Origin: Diadophis punctatus similis
Lineage: Eukaryota > Chordata > Lepidosauria > Squamata > Dipsadidae
NCBI GenBank assembly: GCA_023053685.1
Contig: JALIGW010000002.1
Span: 239,535,177-239,599,176 of the forward strand
Direction: 5' to 3'
Length of the DNA stretch: 64,000 nt
Within the stretch, counting starts at the first letter, position 1; the number at the start of each line of letters is the position of its first letter. The notes under the pieces were generated by a model. The model worked only from the letters and a program-made list of their open reading frames with translations, ran no database searches and was not told where the DNA came from. Shown here in pieces: positions 1 to 30,789 of the stretch. The position numbers and the translations under genes were made by a program.

Positions 1-142
1 CCTCCCTCCCTCCCTTTGGACAACCCAAACCATCAATGTTAGGGCCTATCATTTCAATAATAAATATTTGAAGTTCATTTATAAGAGAGGTCCTCCGATT
101 GAAAGTGCCTGACTGAAAACTCTTTTCTCAGCAAAGAGTCAC

Positions 143-434
143 CTGTGGGATTTTGTAGGTGCCCAACATGGATGATATCTGGATGGAGAAGCCAGCTTCA
201 GCCCCTTCAAGAACAGCCACTGTGTATCTCTGCCTCCCACAACTGTAGTTGGGGACATTGGCTTCCCCGTCTGAAAGCAGGTCCAGCAAAGCATCCGAGG
301 TCTTTCTTGAATCAAAATAATTTTCATAGATATTGTAACCCAGGGTGATGTTGGGTAAGATATGAGATTCTTGGTTGATCTCCTGGATGGCAAAAAGGAA
401 GGATAGCATTTTCCAGTATTGTGCCCCTAATATG
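143..434 (-). CDS. V2R gene A exon 2 (start of ligand-binding lobe)
   Basis: 292 bp (1 + 97 codons), the same length as exon 2 of genes C and D. It carries [17 protein letters not shown] and NYSCGR, typical of V2R exon 2. The acceptor is TTGCAG and the donor GTGACT. Confidence 0.88.
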
Positions 435-3400
435 CTGCAAGATAATGCAAGATAATCAATGAAAAGAACATTTGCAAGGATAATTTATTGAACATACGGT
501 AATCAATGACAAAAATGTTAATTTAATCTCTTCCCCTCCCCAAAAAACTACTTCTAATCTACTTAAGCCCAGGAATTCTTCTCAATGGATTAGAGCAGGG
601 GTGGCCAAACTATGGTTCTTTGAGGACCTGTAGACTTCAACTCCAAGAATTCCTGAGCTAGCCATGCATGCAGATCTGGGGGTTGGACTAGACCTCCAAG
701 GTCCCTTCCAACTCCTGTTCTGTTCTGTTCTGTTCTGTTCTATTCTCTATTCTTATATTTAACTTTTAGTTTAATTTATTGCCACTCCTCAGAATCAGTA
801 TCCAGATATCTCGTTTATTTAATGGAACTCTGAGATTCTTTCAATTTATATTTGTTTTAAGATTGTCAGCAATTTAGATCTAAAATAATCTATTTATTAG
901 GTTTGGCTCATTCTTGAGATTGTCCGTATCTTTGTAGTTGGTCTACGATTTCAGTCAGACTTTAAATATTCTCTCTTTTTCTCTCTAGTTAAGTTATCCA
1001 AGTTTTAATATTAGATCTGCTTGATCTATTTTTCCATACTAAATATTGAACAATTAGGTACATACTTGGACACAAACCTTTGTGAATGCTCCAACACTGG
1101 AAGTTTTTAAGATGTTGGATAACCATTTGTCTGAAGTGGTGTAGGGTTTCCTGCCTAAGCAGGGGGTTAGACTAGAAGACCTCCAAGGCAGGGGTGGGTT
1201 TCACTTACCTTCGCCACCGGTTCGCATCGAGACGTTTCGTACATGCACTGTCGCTGTGCTCGAGCGTGCGTGCGCGTTCCCCCCATGCAATTCTGCTTCC
1301 GTGCATGCTCAGTAGCAGGATTCAGCCCGAAACACAGCTGAGGAGCTGATCAGCTGTGCTTCGGGCAAAGAAATAAAGGTGAGTATTAACCCGGGGGAGG
1401 GCGGGAGGGCTCTTTTTCAAGCCGGGGAAGAGGAGAAGCCATCCAAACACGGAAAAATTCACCAAAAATTCCCCAAAAAAGATGGCGGCGCCCACCGACT
1501 GGCACCGACTGAACTGGATCCATGATGCCATCATTGCGTCACCAGCGGGTCGCTAACAGTTTGGGTGATCTGGTCTGAACCGGGAGGAACCCACCCCTGC
1601 TTCAAGGTTCCTTCCAACTCTGTTATTATACAGTATAAAAAATTATCGGTTCCTGCATATTTGTATTTTGATGTTCACTGTCAGAGCCCTTTGACCAGAG
1701 ACATACTTTTCATTTAATTCATTATAGGATTAAGGTTCAAACTGGACCTTAAGAGACATAGTAACTGAGTGAAAGAATAAATATTGATCTGGAATTCTTT
1801 CATGTTATTTTTCAATGTACAAACCACAAACAGAAAGGTAAGGCTATTGCCATTTCAGTGCAGGGGAAAAACAAAACATAGCATTCCTACATTTTTGTGT
1901 ATAAATTGATCCTTTGTGATGGAAGGGAGGGGTGGAAAGGAATAAACTCCTTCTCCTCCCTATTGTCAGTCCACCTCTATCAAGGGAAGTGGCTGTTTGT
2001 TTTTCTTTTTCTTTTTTCTTTTTATTCAAAAAGTTTTATTGTACAAAGTACAAACATTTTTCTCTTTTCTCCCCCCCTTCCCCCCCAAACCCCTCCCCAC
2101 CCCCTTCCCCTCCTCCCTCCCTCCCACCCACCCACCTCGACTTCCCAGAAAAAGCACAGGGTATAATGTTCAGTAAACATAAAATTAAAATATACTAACA
2201 AATTATTAATTTCAAAATTTCCTCTAGTTCTTTAACTCCTTGTTACTCAAAAACCTTTTAAACATAATATAAAAAATTTAACATGTATCATTAATAGACT
2301 AACATTCCCATATATCAAATTATTAATTTCACAATTATTCTAAATCTTTAATTCCGTATAACTCAAAGTCTTTTTTATTTTTTATTTATTTTTTAACATA
2401 TATCATCTCTAATCCATTCCATTATATTTCTATCAATCAAATAATCTTTAAAATATAATAATAAAAAGGAAAAGTCTCGGCCAGATGCACCCATCAGCAT
2501 CAATTCCTCAATAATAGATGAATCTTCCTTCTTCCAACACTATATCTCCAATAAACTGGCATTTAAACTGCTGTTTGTTTTTCAAAGTCGAGGGGAAAAA
2601 AAAGTTCCATGCTTGCTCTATGTACTTGACAATTTCAAAGGATTTCAACTGCAGGGTTTAAAATGGAGCCTCAAACACGATATGGAAGAATGCTTGCTGG
2701 AATTGTTGAAATATGGCAGAAATAGCCTTTTTCTAATGCAGTACAGCAGTGTTTCCCAAAGTGTGGTACGTGTACCCCCAGGGGTACGGGAAGAGTTTGG
2801 TGGGGGTACGCATTGCACCGGAGTTTGGTGGGGATCACATGGGAATATCCACTGCACCGTGCTTAGCTGCGCCCACAGAACAAGGAAAGAAATAGGCTCA
2901 TATCACAGTTTTTACATGGGAACTGGGGCCATCGTACATCGTATCGCAACTCATTATGGCGGGAACTTCTGCGCATCCTTCGTGCAGCTCGGGTTCGGCG
3001 ATTTTTAAACTGCAGGAACATTAACAGTTGACGTTGAGCTGCGGAGCTGTTTAAACGCCGGAGAATTGCAGTGTTATCTAACAGTTAGACAGTCTTGTGA
3101 GGCGTGACACGGCGTGAATATACTGCACTTTGTTACAGAGACAACTTACTTCTTTAATAGTTAGTTCCGGGCGCCTGTTATCGTGTTTTAGTAAGTTCCA
3201 CTGATTTTGATTATTTTTATAAAATACAATTTTTATTTTGCGTATGTACCAAAAAAAATAAAAAATAAATATATTTTGATTTTTATTAAAGCATATGTTT
3301 TTTATGAGGGGTACTCAGCGTTACGAAAATTATAGAAGGGGTACACATATGTCAAAAGTTTGGGAAACACTGCAGTACAGGAAGCTAAACTTACTCATAT

Positions 3401-3594
3401 ACTGGAGTCACAGGAGATTTTCTGAAACTTAATCTTTCAAACGTAGCCTGGGTTGCAGAAATGATGCCACTGATGGAAAGCTCTCCTGGCCTGTAATGAT
3501 TCTTTGGATCCACTTCATCCTTATTCAAAGTCAGGGGGCATTTGAGCATCCCCTGAACTCCCTGGGCCCACAGAAGCAGTAGAAGCAACAACAT
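143..3594 (-). CDS. V2R gene A, 5' part only (exons 1-2); rest beyond left edge
   Basis: This is the 5' part of a vomeronasal type-2 receptor, a class C GPCR of the vomeronasal epithelium. Exon 1 is 3594-3395 and exon 2 is 434-143 on the minus strand. Exon 1 gives a leucine-rich signal peptide followed by [19 protein letters not shown], the usual V2R N-terminus. Exon 2 begins the Venus-flytrap domain ([24 protein letters not shown]). Exon 1 ends in phase 2 at GTAAGT and exon 2 begins with the completing base after TTGCAG, so the frame is kept. Exon 2 ends in CCACAG before GTGACT. Exon 3 is expected to the left of base 1, so functionality cannot be judged. Closest relative here is gene C. A longer in-frame start exists at 3672, but the Met at 3594 directly precedes the hydrophobic core and is preferred. 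Confidence 0.88.
590..765 (+). mobile_element. hAT-like MITE remnant followed by a CR1 3' tail
   Basis: AGCAGGGGTGGCCAAAC resembles a hAT-type terminus. It is followed by GGGGTTGGACTAGACCTCCAAGGTCCCTTCCAACTC, the common squamate CR1 3' end, and then a short (TTCTG)n tail. Only fragments remain, in intron 2-side sequence upstream of gene A exon 2. Confidence 0.45.
1072..1630 (+). mobile_element. CR1 LINE 3' end, split by a hAT-like MITE
   Basis: The left part (GTGAATGCTCCAACACTGG, then GTTAGACTAGAAGACCTCC) and the right part (TTCCTTCCAACTCTGTTATT) together make a standard CR1 3' terminus. The element at 1189-1599 is inserted in the middle. It lies in intron 1 of gene A. Confidence 0.75.
1189..1599. 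mobile_element. hAT-like MITE (CAGGGGTGGG ends)
   Basis: Terminal inverted repeats CAGGGGTGGGTTTC and GGAACCCACCCCTG bound 411 bp. Flanking 8-mers are ctccaagg and cttcaagg (7/8), the 8-bp duplication size of hAT transposons. No transposase is present. The insertion site is inside a CR1 3' end. Confidence 0.8.
2006..2569 (-). mobile_element. 5'-truncated L1 3' end with 14-bp target duplication
   Basis: On the minus strand this reads AT-rich DNA, a G-rich tract, AATAAAACTTTTTG and an A-rich tail, which is an L1-type 3' UTR. It is flanked by gctgtttgtttttc at 1992-2005 and 2570-2583. The 3' sequence is closely related to the ORF1-only L1 at 17870-20661. It lies in intron 1 of gene A. Confidence 0.75.
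2747..3372. mobile_element. hAT-type non-autonomous element (CAGTGTTTCCCAAA ends)
   Basis: Inverted ends CAGTGTTTCCCAAA and TTTGGGAAACACTG enclose 626 bp. The flanking 8-mers are identical (cagtacag at 2739-2746 and 3373-3380), diagnostic of hAT insertion. No long ORF with transposase features is seen, so it looks like a deletion derivative. It sits within 22 bp of the exon 1 donor of gene A. Confidence 0.85.
3395..3594 (-). CDS. V2R gene A exon 1 (signal peptide)
   Basis: 200 bp, phase 2 at its 3' end. It codes a signal peptide ([15 protein letters not shown]) and the first about 50 residues of the mature ectodomain. The donor GTAAGT is intact at 3394-3389. A hAT element ends only 22 bp into the intron. 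Confidence 0.85.
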
Positions 3595-3599
3595 GAACA

Positions 3600-4510
3600 C
3601 ACTCCTTACGGAGCCTACAACCTGCTGTGTGAATTGAACAAAGAGCGGGAAGGGGAGGTGGGAAGGAAGCATTCTTATTTTAGACAGAATTCAGCCAAGA
3701 CTCCATTTCTGAAGCAAAGAGGAGAAAAAAACAACCCTGCCTTTCCTAAATACCTCCCCAGATCCTTTCCCTTTTTGGTTACGTTTCCGCACTTACGTAT
3801 TTCCAATGCCATGGCATCAGCCCAAGAGGCTTTTGTGGACTCAAGGTGAAAATATATTATTGGCATGTTTGTGTCAAATCTTCTCAAAGATTGCAGAGAA
3901 GTCTCTAGAGGGTTAGCAACAAGACAACCATTAAATCACTATAATTTGCATAATAGGAAAGAGGAAAGAAGTCGGAGACGGTGTCTACATGTCTATGGAG
4001 TCATCCAGGTCTTGTCCCAAAGATGCTTTTTCCAAAAGGCAACTGGACTTTGGAAGGACCCCCAAATGATGCACCAAGTATATTTAAAGAACTGCAACCT
4101 CATCCTCAACTAAAGATGACAAATTCCTTGTTTTACGTGGCCCCAAAATGCAGATGCCTTTTGAAAAAGCACCTTTGGGATGGTGTCTAAATTTTGGGGA
4201 TGAGCCACTGAGTGAGACAGGAGGACTTGGCTCTGTAAAGAAATGTCTGTATGCAAACCAGTGTCAAGAGAGAATGTTAGGAGATGTGTAAACAGTCACA
4301 CATGGACCTGGGTATACTTGTTTTCCATTTGTGGTGGACTTTAGGGCTAGCCAAGGATCCACTGAGGTTGGTAATTGCTCATCTTTTAAACAAGGACAAT
4401 AAATGAAGCATGGCGACCATATTCTTGTTTAAAACTTCATTTATATAGCTTACCAAACCACAACAAATATCATGAGAATGAGGACTTTCATCCGTTATAA
4501 TGATCAATAG
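3600..4510. other. 5' flank of gene A, no recognisable element
   Basis: I see no repeat, further exon or clear promoter motif here. The short ORFs are not similar to anything I recognise. The region should contain the gene A promoter. Confidence 0.4.
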
Positions 4511-4525
4511 TTGGTTACAGGTTCT

Positions 4526-4794
4526 GAGCAGCCTGATGGCCTAGTGGTGAAGACTCTTGCCTCCCAAGAGTTCAATCCTAGGCAGCTAAAGATGTTTATC
4601 TCCTAGGGTGCAAAAAAAAAATCTGCTGTGAACTCCATGTGGCATCAGGAAGGGCATCCGGCCAGTAAATGCTCAGCTCCATCCAGTCACCCTGACTCTA
4701 CCCTGAATTAAGGGATTAGAGGGCCCTAAGAGAGGAGTTGAAGTGGACCCTACCATAGCATGTGAATAACACAAGGAAGAAGAGTTGGTTTCAG
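4526..4794 (+). mobile_element. tRNA-derived SINE with RTE-like tail
   Basis: The head GCCTGATGGCCTAGTGGTGAAGAC and AGTTCAATCCTAG resemble RNA polymerase III A and B boxes. The tail GGAAGGGCATCCGGCCAGTAAA resembles BovB/RTE-type 3' ends. Flanks ttggttacaggttct (4511-4525) and ttggtttcaggttct (4795-4809) match 14/15 as a target duplication. Confidence 0.7.
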
Positions 4795-5097
4795 GTTCTC
4801 CTATTTGGTAATTCCTATTTTTTTAGAATCATGTTTCTTTAATGGAGGGAAAAAAGTTTTTCCTTGCTTGTGAAGATGGAAGCAAATCATATAATACATA
4901 TTTATTGCTTAAATATCACAATAGCCACTATTTTAAAGTGTCTGTGAACCAGGAGAGATTCTTCAACCAATGCCTTATACATAGGAATCCATATAGACTC
5001 TCATAAGTTTTGATTATTGTATTTTTTTAAAAGGGGGAGGGGGAAAGGAAACCAATGAGGAAAAAAATGGTGAAGATGGTTAATACAGAAATAAAAT

Positions 5098-5415
5098 ATC
5101 AGAACAGAATAACAGAATTGGAAGGGACCTTGGAGGTCTTCTAGTCCAACCCCCTGCTTAGGCAGGAAACCCTACATCACTTCAGACAAACGGTTATCCA
5201 ACATCTTCTTAAAAACTTCCAGTGTTGGAGCATTCACAACTTCTGGAGGCAAGCTGTTCCACTGGTTAATTGTTCTAACTGTCAGGAAATTTCTCCTTAG
5301 TTCTAGGTTGCTTCTCTCCTTGATTAATTTCCACCCATTGCTTCTTGTCCTGCTTTGGAGAATAGGTTGACCCCCTTTCTTCTTGTGATATCTGAGATAT
5401 CGGAACACTGCGATC
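5098..5415 (-). mobile_element. CR1 LINE 3' fragment
   Basis: Read on the minus strand it encodes the CR1 ORF2 C-terminal stretch ([20 protein letters not shown]) and the 3' end GGTTGGACTAGAAGACCTCC. It is 5' truncated and not functional. Confidence 0.8.
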
Positions 5416-5420
5416 ATCAG

Positions 5421-5476
5421 GAAGGAAGGAAGGGAGGGAGGGAGGGAGGAAGGAAGGAAGGAAGGAAGGAAGGAAG
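5421..5476. repeat. (GAAG)n / (GGGA)n purine microsatellite
   Basis: An uninterrupted GAAGG/GGAA tract of about 56 bp joined directly to the 5' truncation point of the adjacent CR1 fragment. Confidence 0.85.
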
Positions 5477-6245
5477 ATAAAGCCCAAACAGGGGAGGAAG
5501 GAAAGTCCATTCCTTGTTCTTCCCTCGATTCCTTTAAGAAACAACTTTAAGCAGAAGGGAGAAATGGAAAGATCTCTCCCTCGGCCAGTTTACTCATAGC
5601 TGAACCTCTATTTGGAATAAAGCTTGTCTGAGTATTCAGATGGTTTATGCAAGACGTCTCTTTGTGATGATTTTTCATTGAGGGCTTCCATTGTCCATTC
5701 AGAATGCCTTGAGATTTGGGAATAGGTGACCAAGTAAACAGACAGGCTTTGTGAGTTCTAAGGCCATGGATGTAATTGAAAAAGGATCTGTTGCCTGAAA
5801 TATTCATTTTTTAAAACTTTAGGCCAGTATTTTTGCTTGAATTATGCTCTTCACCCAGATCACCCTCTGGATTCACCTTCCTCAGTGAGATAAACCTTCT
5901 TAGAACATAGAACCATAGGAAAATAAAGAAATAGCATTCCATCTCCCTGAAGCCTTTTTAATATTGTAAACCATCCAGAGTTACCTTGTGGTAAGATGGG
6001 CAGTCAATAAATTTAACGAATAAGTAAATAAATTCATGGCCATCTTCAATTCCTGCGACTATCTGTCATGCTCTCAAAGAAACTTGACCTCTGCTTCCAG
6101 CAACTGTTCTGTGCTCTTTTGAAAACCTCACTCAGTACAGAACAAAAATATCTTTATAGCTCCTTGCATTTCTGCATTTTGCACCAGCTGAAGATTCTGG
6201 ATACTCTCCAAGGGCGGTCCTATGTAGAGTGCATTGCAACCATCC
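5477..6245. other. Intergenic stretch with faint old repeat remnants
   Basis: Around 5945-6035 the run CATCCAGAGTTACC ... CAGTCAATAAATTTAACGAATAAG looks like a decayed L2-type 3' tail. Around 6180-6245 (TGCACCAGCTGAAG, GTAGAGTGCATTGCAACC) an old dispersed repeat is recognisable, also seen near 47340 and 51820. I see nothing else. Confidence 0.35.
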
Positions 6246-6253
6246 AACTAGGA

Positions 6254-6388
6254 CAGAGGTCTTCAAACTTGGCAACTTTAAGACTTGTGGACTTCAACTC
6301 CCAGAATTCTCCAGCCAACATAGCTGGCTGGAGAATTCTGGGAGTTGAAGTCCACAAGTCTTAAAGTTGCCAGGTTTGAAGATCTCTG
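6254..6388. mobile_element. Palindromic (snap-back) MITE, 135 bp
   Basis: The left half CAGAGGTCTTCAAACTTGG and the right half CCAGGTTTGAAGATCTCTG are inverted copies over about 60 bp each, meeting at TAGCTGGCTGGAG. Flanks aactagga and agctagga match 7/8. The corresponding empty site in the nearby duplicate (7210-7217) has a single aactagga. Confidence 0.85.
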
Positions 6389-6849
6389 AGCTAGGAGGTA
6401 GAAAGTGACTATGGCCTGAGTGACCATGATGTAGACCATGATGTAGACGATGGCCTTTGATGCAGAAAGGGGAACAACTGCTATACAAAGTTCTGCAGAG
6501 GTCCCCCTAGCCATGACTTTTACTTGCTCTTAGAGCAGAATTGTGAGTCCAGGAGGACCTCAGGTTGTCAACAGGATCTGTTTGGGCAGAGCAGCCTAAT
6601 CCAGCATCAGTCCTAGTCTCTATATAGTCCTAGTCTCTATATAGTCCTAGTCTCTATATAGTCCAAGCTATCAGAGTACCCAAATCCCCAAAGACACTCA
6701 GTGTTGCTGGCTGTAGTTGAAGACCTTCCCAAGCTGTCTCTGCAGACAAGATACCACATTGAAAGACAGTAGAAGTGAATTCCTTGGGTGTTGCACTTTC
6801 TTCTTCCAACATCACTTTCCATATATGACCTGATAGCAAGGACTACAAC

Positions 6850-7186
6850 CAGAGGTGAAATGCTACCGGTTTGGACTGGTTCGCCCAAAATGGTAGTAAA
6901 AAATGCTACCACTTCAGGCGAACTGGTATATCCGACGATCAGCTGTGCGACGATCAGCTGCGCTGCACAATCTTGATTAGCTAGAAAGCAGGATTTCCTG
7001 CTTTCTAGCTAATCTAAATCGCGCAGCACAGCTGATGCCCCCTTGCTGTTCTACTTACCTTTGCAGACTCTGATGGCTTCAAAATGCTCCTTTTTCAGTG
7101 CTGCACAGTAGTGTCTGCGGCGCGCATGAGCGCACAAAGCACGTGTGAAGCGAACCGGTAGCAGACTTCAATGGATTTCACCCCTG
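6850..7186. mobile_element. hAT-like MITE (CAGAGGTGAAATG ends)
   Basis: Starts CAGAGGTGAAATGCTACCGG and ends GGATTTCACCCCTG. The 8-bp flanks actacaac (6842-6849 and 7187-7194) are identical. No coding content. Confidence 0.8.
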
Positions 7187-7486
7187 ACTACAACTACTAC
7201 AGAACATCCAACTAGGAGATAGAAAGTGACCATGGCCTGAGTGACCATGATGTAGACCATGATGTAGACTATGGCCTTTGATGCAGGAAGGGGAACAACT
7301 GGTATACAAAGTTCTGCAGAGGTCCTCTTAGCCATGAATTTTACTTGCTCTTAGAGCAGAATTGTGAGTCTAGGAGGACCCCAGGTTGTCCACAGGATCT
7401 GTTTGGGCAGAGGACCCCAGGTTGTCCACAGGATCTGTTTGGGCAGAGCAGCCTAATCCAGCATCAGTCCTAGTCCTAGTCTCTAT

Positions 7487-8028
7487 ATGCCCAGATACAC
7501 CCACGTAACACCTATCCTCCGCCAGCTGCATTGGTTGCTCATTAGTCTCCGGACCCAATTTAAGGTGTTGGTTTTGACCTTTAAAGCCCTACATGGCTCA
7601 GGGCCAGGTTACCTTCGGGACCGCATCCTGCCACATACCTCCCTACGACCGGTTAGGTCCCACAGAGTTGGTCTCCTCCAGGTCCCATCGACCAAGCAAT
7701 GCCAGTTGGCGGGGCCAAGGGGGAGAGCCTTCTCTGTGGGAGCCAACTCCCTCCAGAGATCAGGACTATCCCCACCCTGCTGGCCTTCCGTAAAGCAATA
7801 AAAACTTGGCTCTTCCAGCAGGCGGGGTGAAAGTGAGACCAATTAGATTATATTTGGTCTCCCCCCTGGTTATGAATGACGGATGTTTTTTTTAACTTTT
7901 TTAACTTTTTAATTGTTATATTGATTGTTATTTTTTAATGATGGATTTGACATGCTGTTAGCCGCCCAGGGTCCCTCCGGGAGTTGGGTGGCATACAAAT
8001 CTATTTAAATAAATAAATAAATATATAG
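7487..8028 (+). mobile_element. L2-clade LINE 3' fragment
   Basis: It encodes the L2 ORF2 C-terminal region (TPILRQLHWLLISLR, FKALHGSGPGYLRDR), then CCGCCCAGGGTCCCTCCGGG and a (TAAA)n tail. It is 5' truncated. The flanking (c)tctatata / atatatagtcctag repeats suggest insertion into the local duplicated segment. Confidence 0.75.
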
Positions 8029-8044
8029 TCCTAGCATGAAAATT

Positions 8045-8496
8045 GGGACATACCTCAATGGTATGTCCCATTTTTCACTTCCATGCTTTTCTGCAGCTAC
8101 TCCTCTGCACATGGAACCATGAAATAAGTTCAGGATCCCCAGAGGAGAAGTTGCTTCTCACTGTAATTATCACCATCCTGGGCTCTGAGATATTTTCTGC
8201 TGCTTCTCCAGTGATTACCTTTGAAGTAAACATCAGACTGAAGCAGCACGGAGGGGATCTTACATCCGAAGAAGATAAATGTCTCCAGTCACGCTCTGTG
8301 TGGCCAAACTTTTGGGACAGGGATGGGTTGTACTCTTGAATGTCTCTTTCTCTCCTTTCCAGGCGAATTTCAACTTTTCTATGTCTGAATCAGGAGAGCT
8401 GCTGTCCTTTCCATTTCGTGGGATTGCTTCGAATTCTCCTCACTCTTTTTGTTCTTGTTTAGAAATGGAAAGATGGTTGATTCAGCCCTATGAATT
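8045..8496 (+). promoter_or_regulatory. Conserved 5' flank of V2R gene B
   Basis: This is alignable by eye with 53690-54088 upstream of gene D (for example GTTGCTTCTCACTRTAATTATCACCATCC and TTTCTCCTTTCCA). Conservation outside exons marks a shared promoter or 5' UTR. CTCCTTTCCAG at about 8354-8364 is an acceptor-like site in B that is changed in D. An ATG at 8473 is closed by an in-frame TGA at 8491. Confidence 0.55.
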
Positions 8497-28235
<19,739 letters not shown>

Positions 28236-28995
28236 GACTGAGGAATTTCTACTCTCAATATGTCACAACAGGCCAGACAGAGAAAATGGTCCAAAGTATT
28301 CCCATACTTGAGCTGGGCAAACAATTTTGTTGAAGTAGTTAAATGTCAGCTGGAAGATAGTTCAGTGGAATTGCAAGATGGTTGCTGAACTCTTTGGAGT
28401 AGTTGAATTAGTATATCTGTCCTAACCTTTAGCCTATCTGAGATGCCACACCCCAAATATTTGAAATATCACACAATGGTGCAACGTGAATCTTGATATA
28501 CCATAAATATTTATTTTGAAGGGAGGATCTTTCAGAGTTCCATAATTTTAATTTTATCATGGTTGATCTGCAAATTTGGTTCTCTGCACTATTGGTCTCA
28601 AAATCTCAGCTTGATTTATTATTTATTAAATTTATTTGCTGCCCATCCCACAGTTCATGTGACTCTGAGCAGCTGAACTTCATCACCATAAGGAGAGTAG
28701 AAAGACACCTCCCATCCAAATTAAGAGGAGGATAATCTGATTCATCCAACTGGTAAACTAAATCATTATATATAAGTTAAATAAGAGGGGAGCTAAAATA
28801 CAATTTCATAAGATTTCTACAAAAGAATTCCTAAACTCTTTTTGGAAATTTAGGAATTCTTTAGTAGAATTCCCAAATTTTAGAATGGGTTGATTGTCCC
28901 ATGGATCTAGTGTGAGGGAGGATGGTGAGATGGCATAAATACCCAGTCAGTTTGGAATAATTCATACATTTCCTTCTTCTGATGGTTGACACTCC
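28236..28995. other. 3' flank of gene B
   Basis: Expected to hold the 3' UTR. I see no convincing poly(A) signal close to the stop; the clearest AATAAA is at 29348, beyond a SINE. A decayed L2-like tail in reverse (TTATTAAATTTATTTGCTGCCC) is near 28618-28660, and a 14-bp inverted repeat (AAAGAATTCCTAAA) near 28822-28864. Confidence 0.35.
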
Positions 28996-28998
28996 AGT

Positions 28999-29280
28999 GC
29001 CATGGTGGTGACACAGTGGTTAGAATGCAGTTATTGCAGGATAGCTCTGCAGACTGCTAGCAGTTCGATCCTTTAAAAAAATAATTTTATTTATGATTTT
29101 TTCTTTAACGTCCATAATTTCGATCCTGATTCAGGCTTAAGGTTGACTCAGCCTTCCATCCTTCCAAGGTGGGTAAAATGAGCACCCAGATTGTTGGGGG
29201 CAATATGCTGACTTTGTAAACCACTTAGAGATGGCTTTAAAGCACTATGAAGTGGTATATGTCTCAGTGCTATTGCTGTC
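28999..29280 (+). mobile_element. tRNA-derived SINE carrying a 46-bp insert
   Basis: SINE body as elsewhere, but after CAGTTCGATCCT there are 46 AT-rich bases (29073-29118) followed by a second TTCGATCCT. The 9-bp duplication marks a tiny retro-insertion. Confidence 0.72.
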
Positions 29281-29667
29281 ATATATTCTAAATGTATGTA
29301 TCATTTGTTTGTGTACCCTATGAAAAAGACTTGACAGCCCCTCCCCTAATAAATGCTTTATTCTTTGCCTGCATTATTTGGTGATTTGTATGTTTGGGTG
29401 GGCAAAGAAGCCCCTTTGCAAAGGTGAAAGTGTCTCAGATTCAAAGATCAAATTCTTATTAGCTCTGCACCAAATTTGGGTTGCCTGAATTTAGAGATAG
29501 CAACTTTCAACTTTCAACTCTCTCTTTTTTATTTTTAGCCCCATTATCTTCTCCTCTTGATTGATGTCTCTATTCAAGTCCAATTTCAAGTTTCAGCCTT
29601 ACACATATACAGTACACAATTTCCTGAGAGAACATGAGTTTTATTTTCAGGTATCAGAGGTAACAAT

Positions 29668-30088
29668 CAGTGGTGGGTTCCTACCGGTGCGGCCGACTCT
29701 GCCGCACCGGTAGTGGCCGGCAGATCACGCAATTTGCGCATGACGGCTCCGGTGCTGTCTTCACCGGGCCATCGTGTGTCGCCATCTTTTTTTCAGAAGT
29801 TTTGGGCTTTTTTTGCTTCCTGCGCATGTGCGGAAGCAAAATCTTACGAGGGGATGTGTGCACAAGATTTTGGCATTTTTTGCTTCCGCGCATGCGTGGA
29901 AGCAAAAAATAGCTGAAATTGCACGTGCGCGCACATCCCCTTGCAAGATTTTGGCAATTTTTGCTTCCTGCACATGCGCAGAAGCAAAATCATGTGAGGG
30001 TGCACACATAGCGAGCGCGCACACACATGAAATGTGGCAATGTGCGCACAGCGCACTGGTAGCGAGGTAAGAGAGCAACCTGCCCCTG
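29668..30088. mobile_element. hAT-like MITE (CAGTGGTGGGTTCCTACC ends), 421 bp
   Basis: Identical 8-bp flanks gtaacaat (29660-29667, 30089-30096). The interior repeats TGCTTCC(G/T)GCGCATG-type motifs in both orientations. It lies in the B-C spacer. Confidence 0.82.
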
Positions 30089-30789
30089 GTAACAATGTAC
30101 TCAGGAATGTCAAACATAACAAAGGCCTGACTGCAAAGTGCATTTATCAAAGAAGAGCATGCAAAAGAGTCATTTGAAATTGGTCCAAGGCTCAAGAGTC
30201 CAAAGTCAAGGTTGTCAGCCAGTCCGAGCATTTAAGGTTCAGAGTGAAAGTCATCCACAGGGGTCACGCCTGAGCTGAACATTGTTTACAACAAAGAAAA
30301 GAGAGTGAACCCAGTCTTTTACATAGCTTGACACTCCTTGGAATGTTGCCGCAACCAACTGTCACTCATTAGAATTTTTACTCTGTTGCTAGGCAACTAA
30401 CCTAACAGAACCTGCCTTCTGAACTCCATTCTACTGGGCAATGACAATTCAACACTTCAAGAGCCAAACTAAACTATAAAGGGCACAAAGAGAACCTTGT
30501 CAGATCCCCTTCTGGATATTACGAGTTATTTAGATCACTGTTAACCATAATTTGAGTCTTTTGAGATGTAAATAGACTTAATTCCTTGAAAATAATTCTC
30601 ATTGAAGACCATGTCTTCTAAAACTTTAAAGAAAGCACACTTCAAAATCATAATTCAATAAGGAAATTGGTCTATAATTCTTCTGATATATTTATAACAG
30701 TTGTAGGATATTCATAATTTGTCTCTGGGGTTGTGAGCGTTTGGGTAAGTTACATTTTTAAGATAAGGTCAAAAGGCACTACACAACCT

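Larger units (their letters stand above)
6241..7488 (+). repeat. Local direct duplication of about 0.27 kb (6241-6630 and 7205-7488)
   Basis: The segment AGAAAGTGACTATGGCCTGAG ... CATCAGTCCTAGTCTCTATAT occurs twice with few differences. Copy 1 carries an additional 135-bp MITE and copy 2 does not. Copy 2 also has an internal repeat of GGACCCCAGGTTGTCCACAGG. Another MITE and unrelated DNA lie between the copies. Confidence 0.85.

Noticed and set aside
3595..3672. Extended N-terminus of gene A from Met at 3672
   Set aside because: The 26 extra residues come before the hydrophobic signal core and have no counterpart in gene C; the Met at 3594 is preferred.
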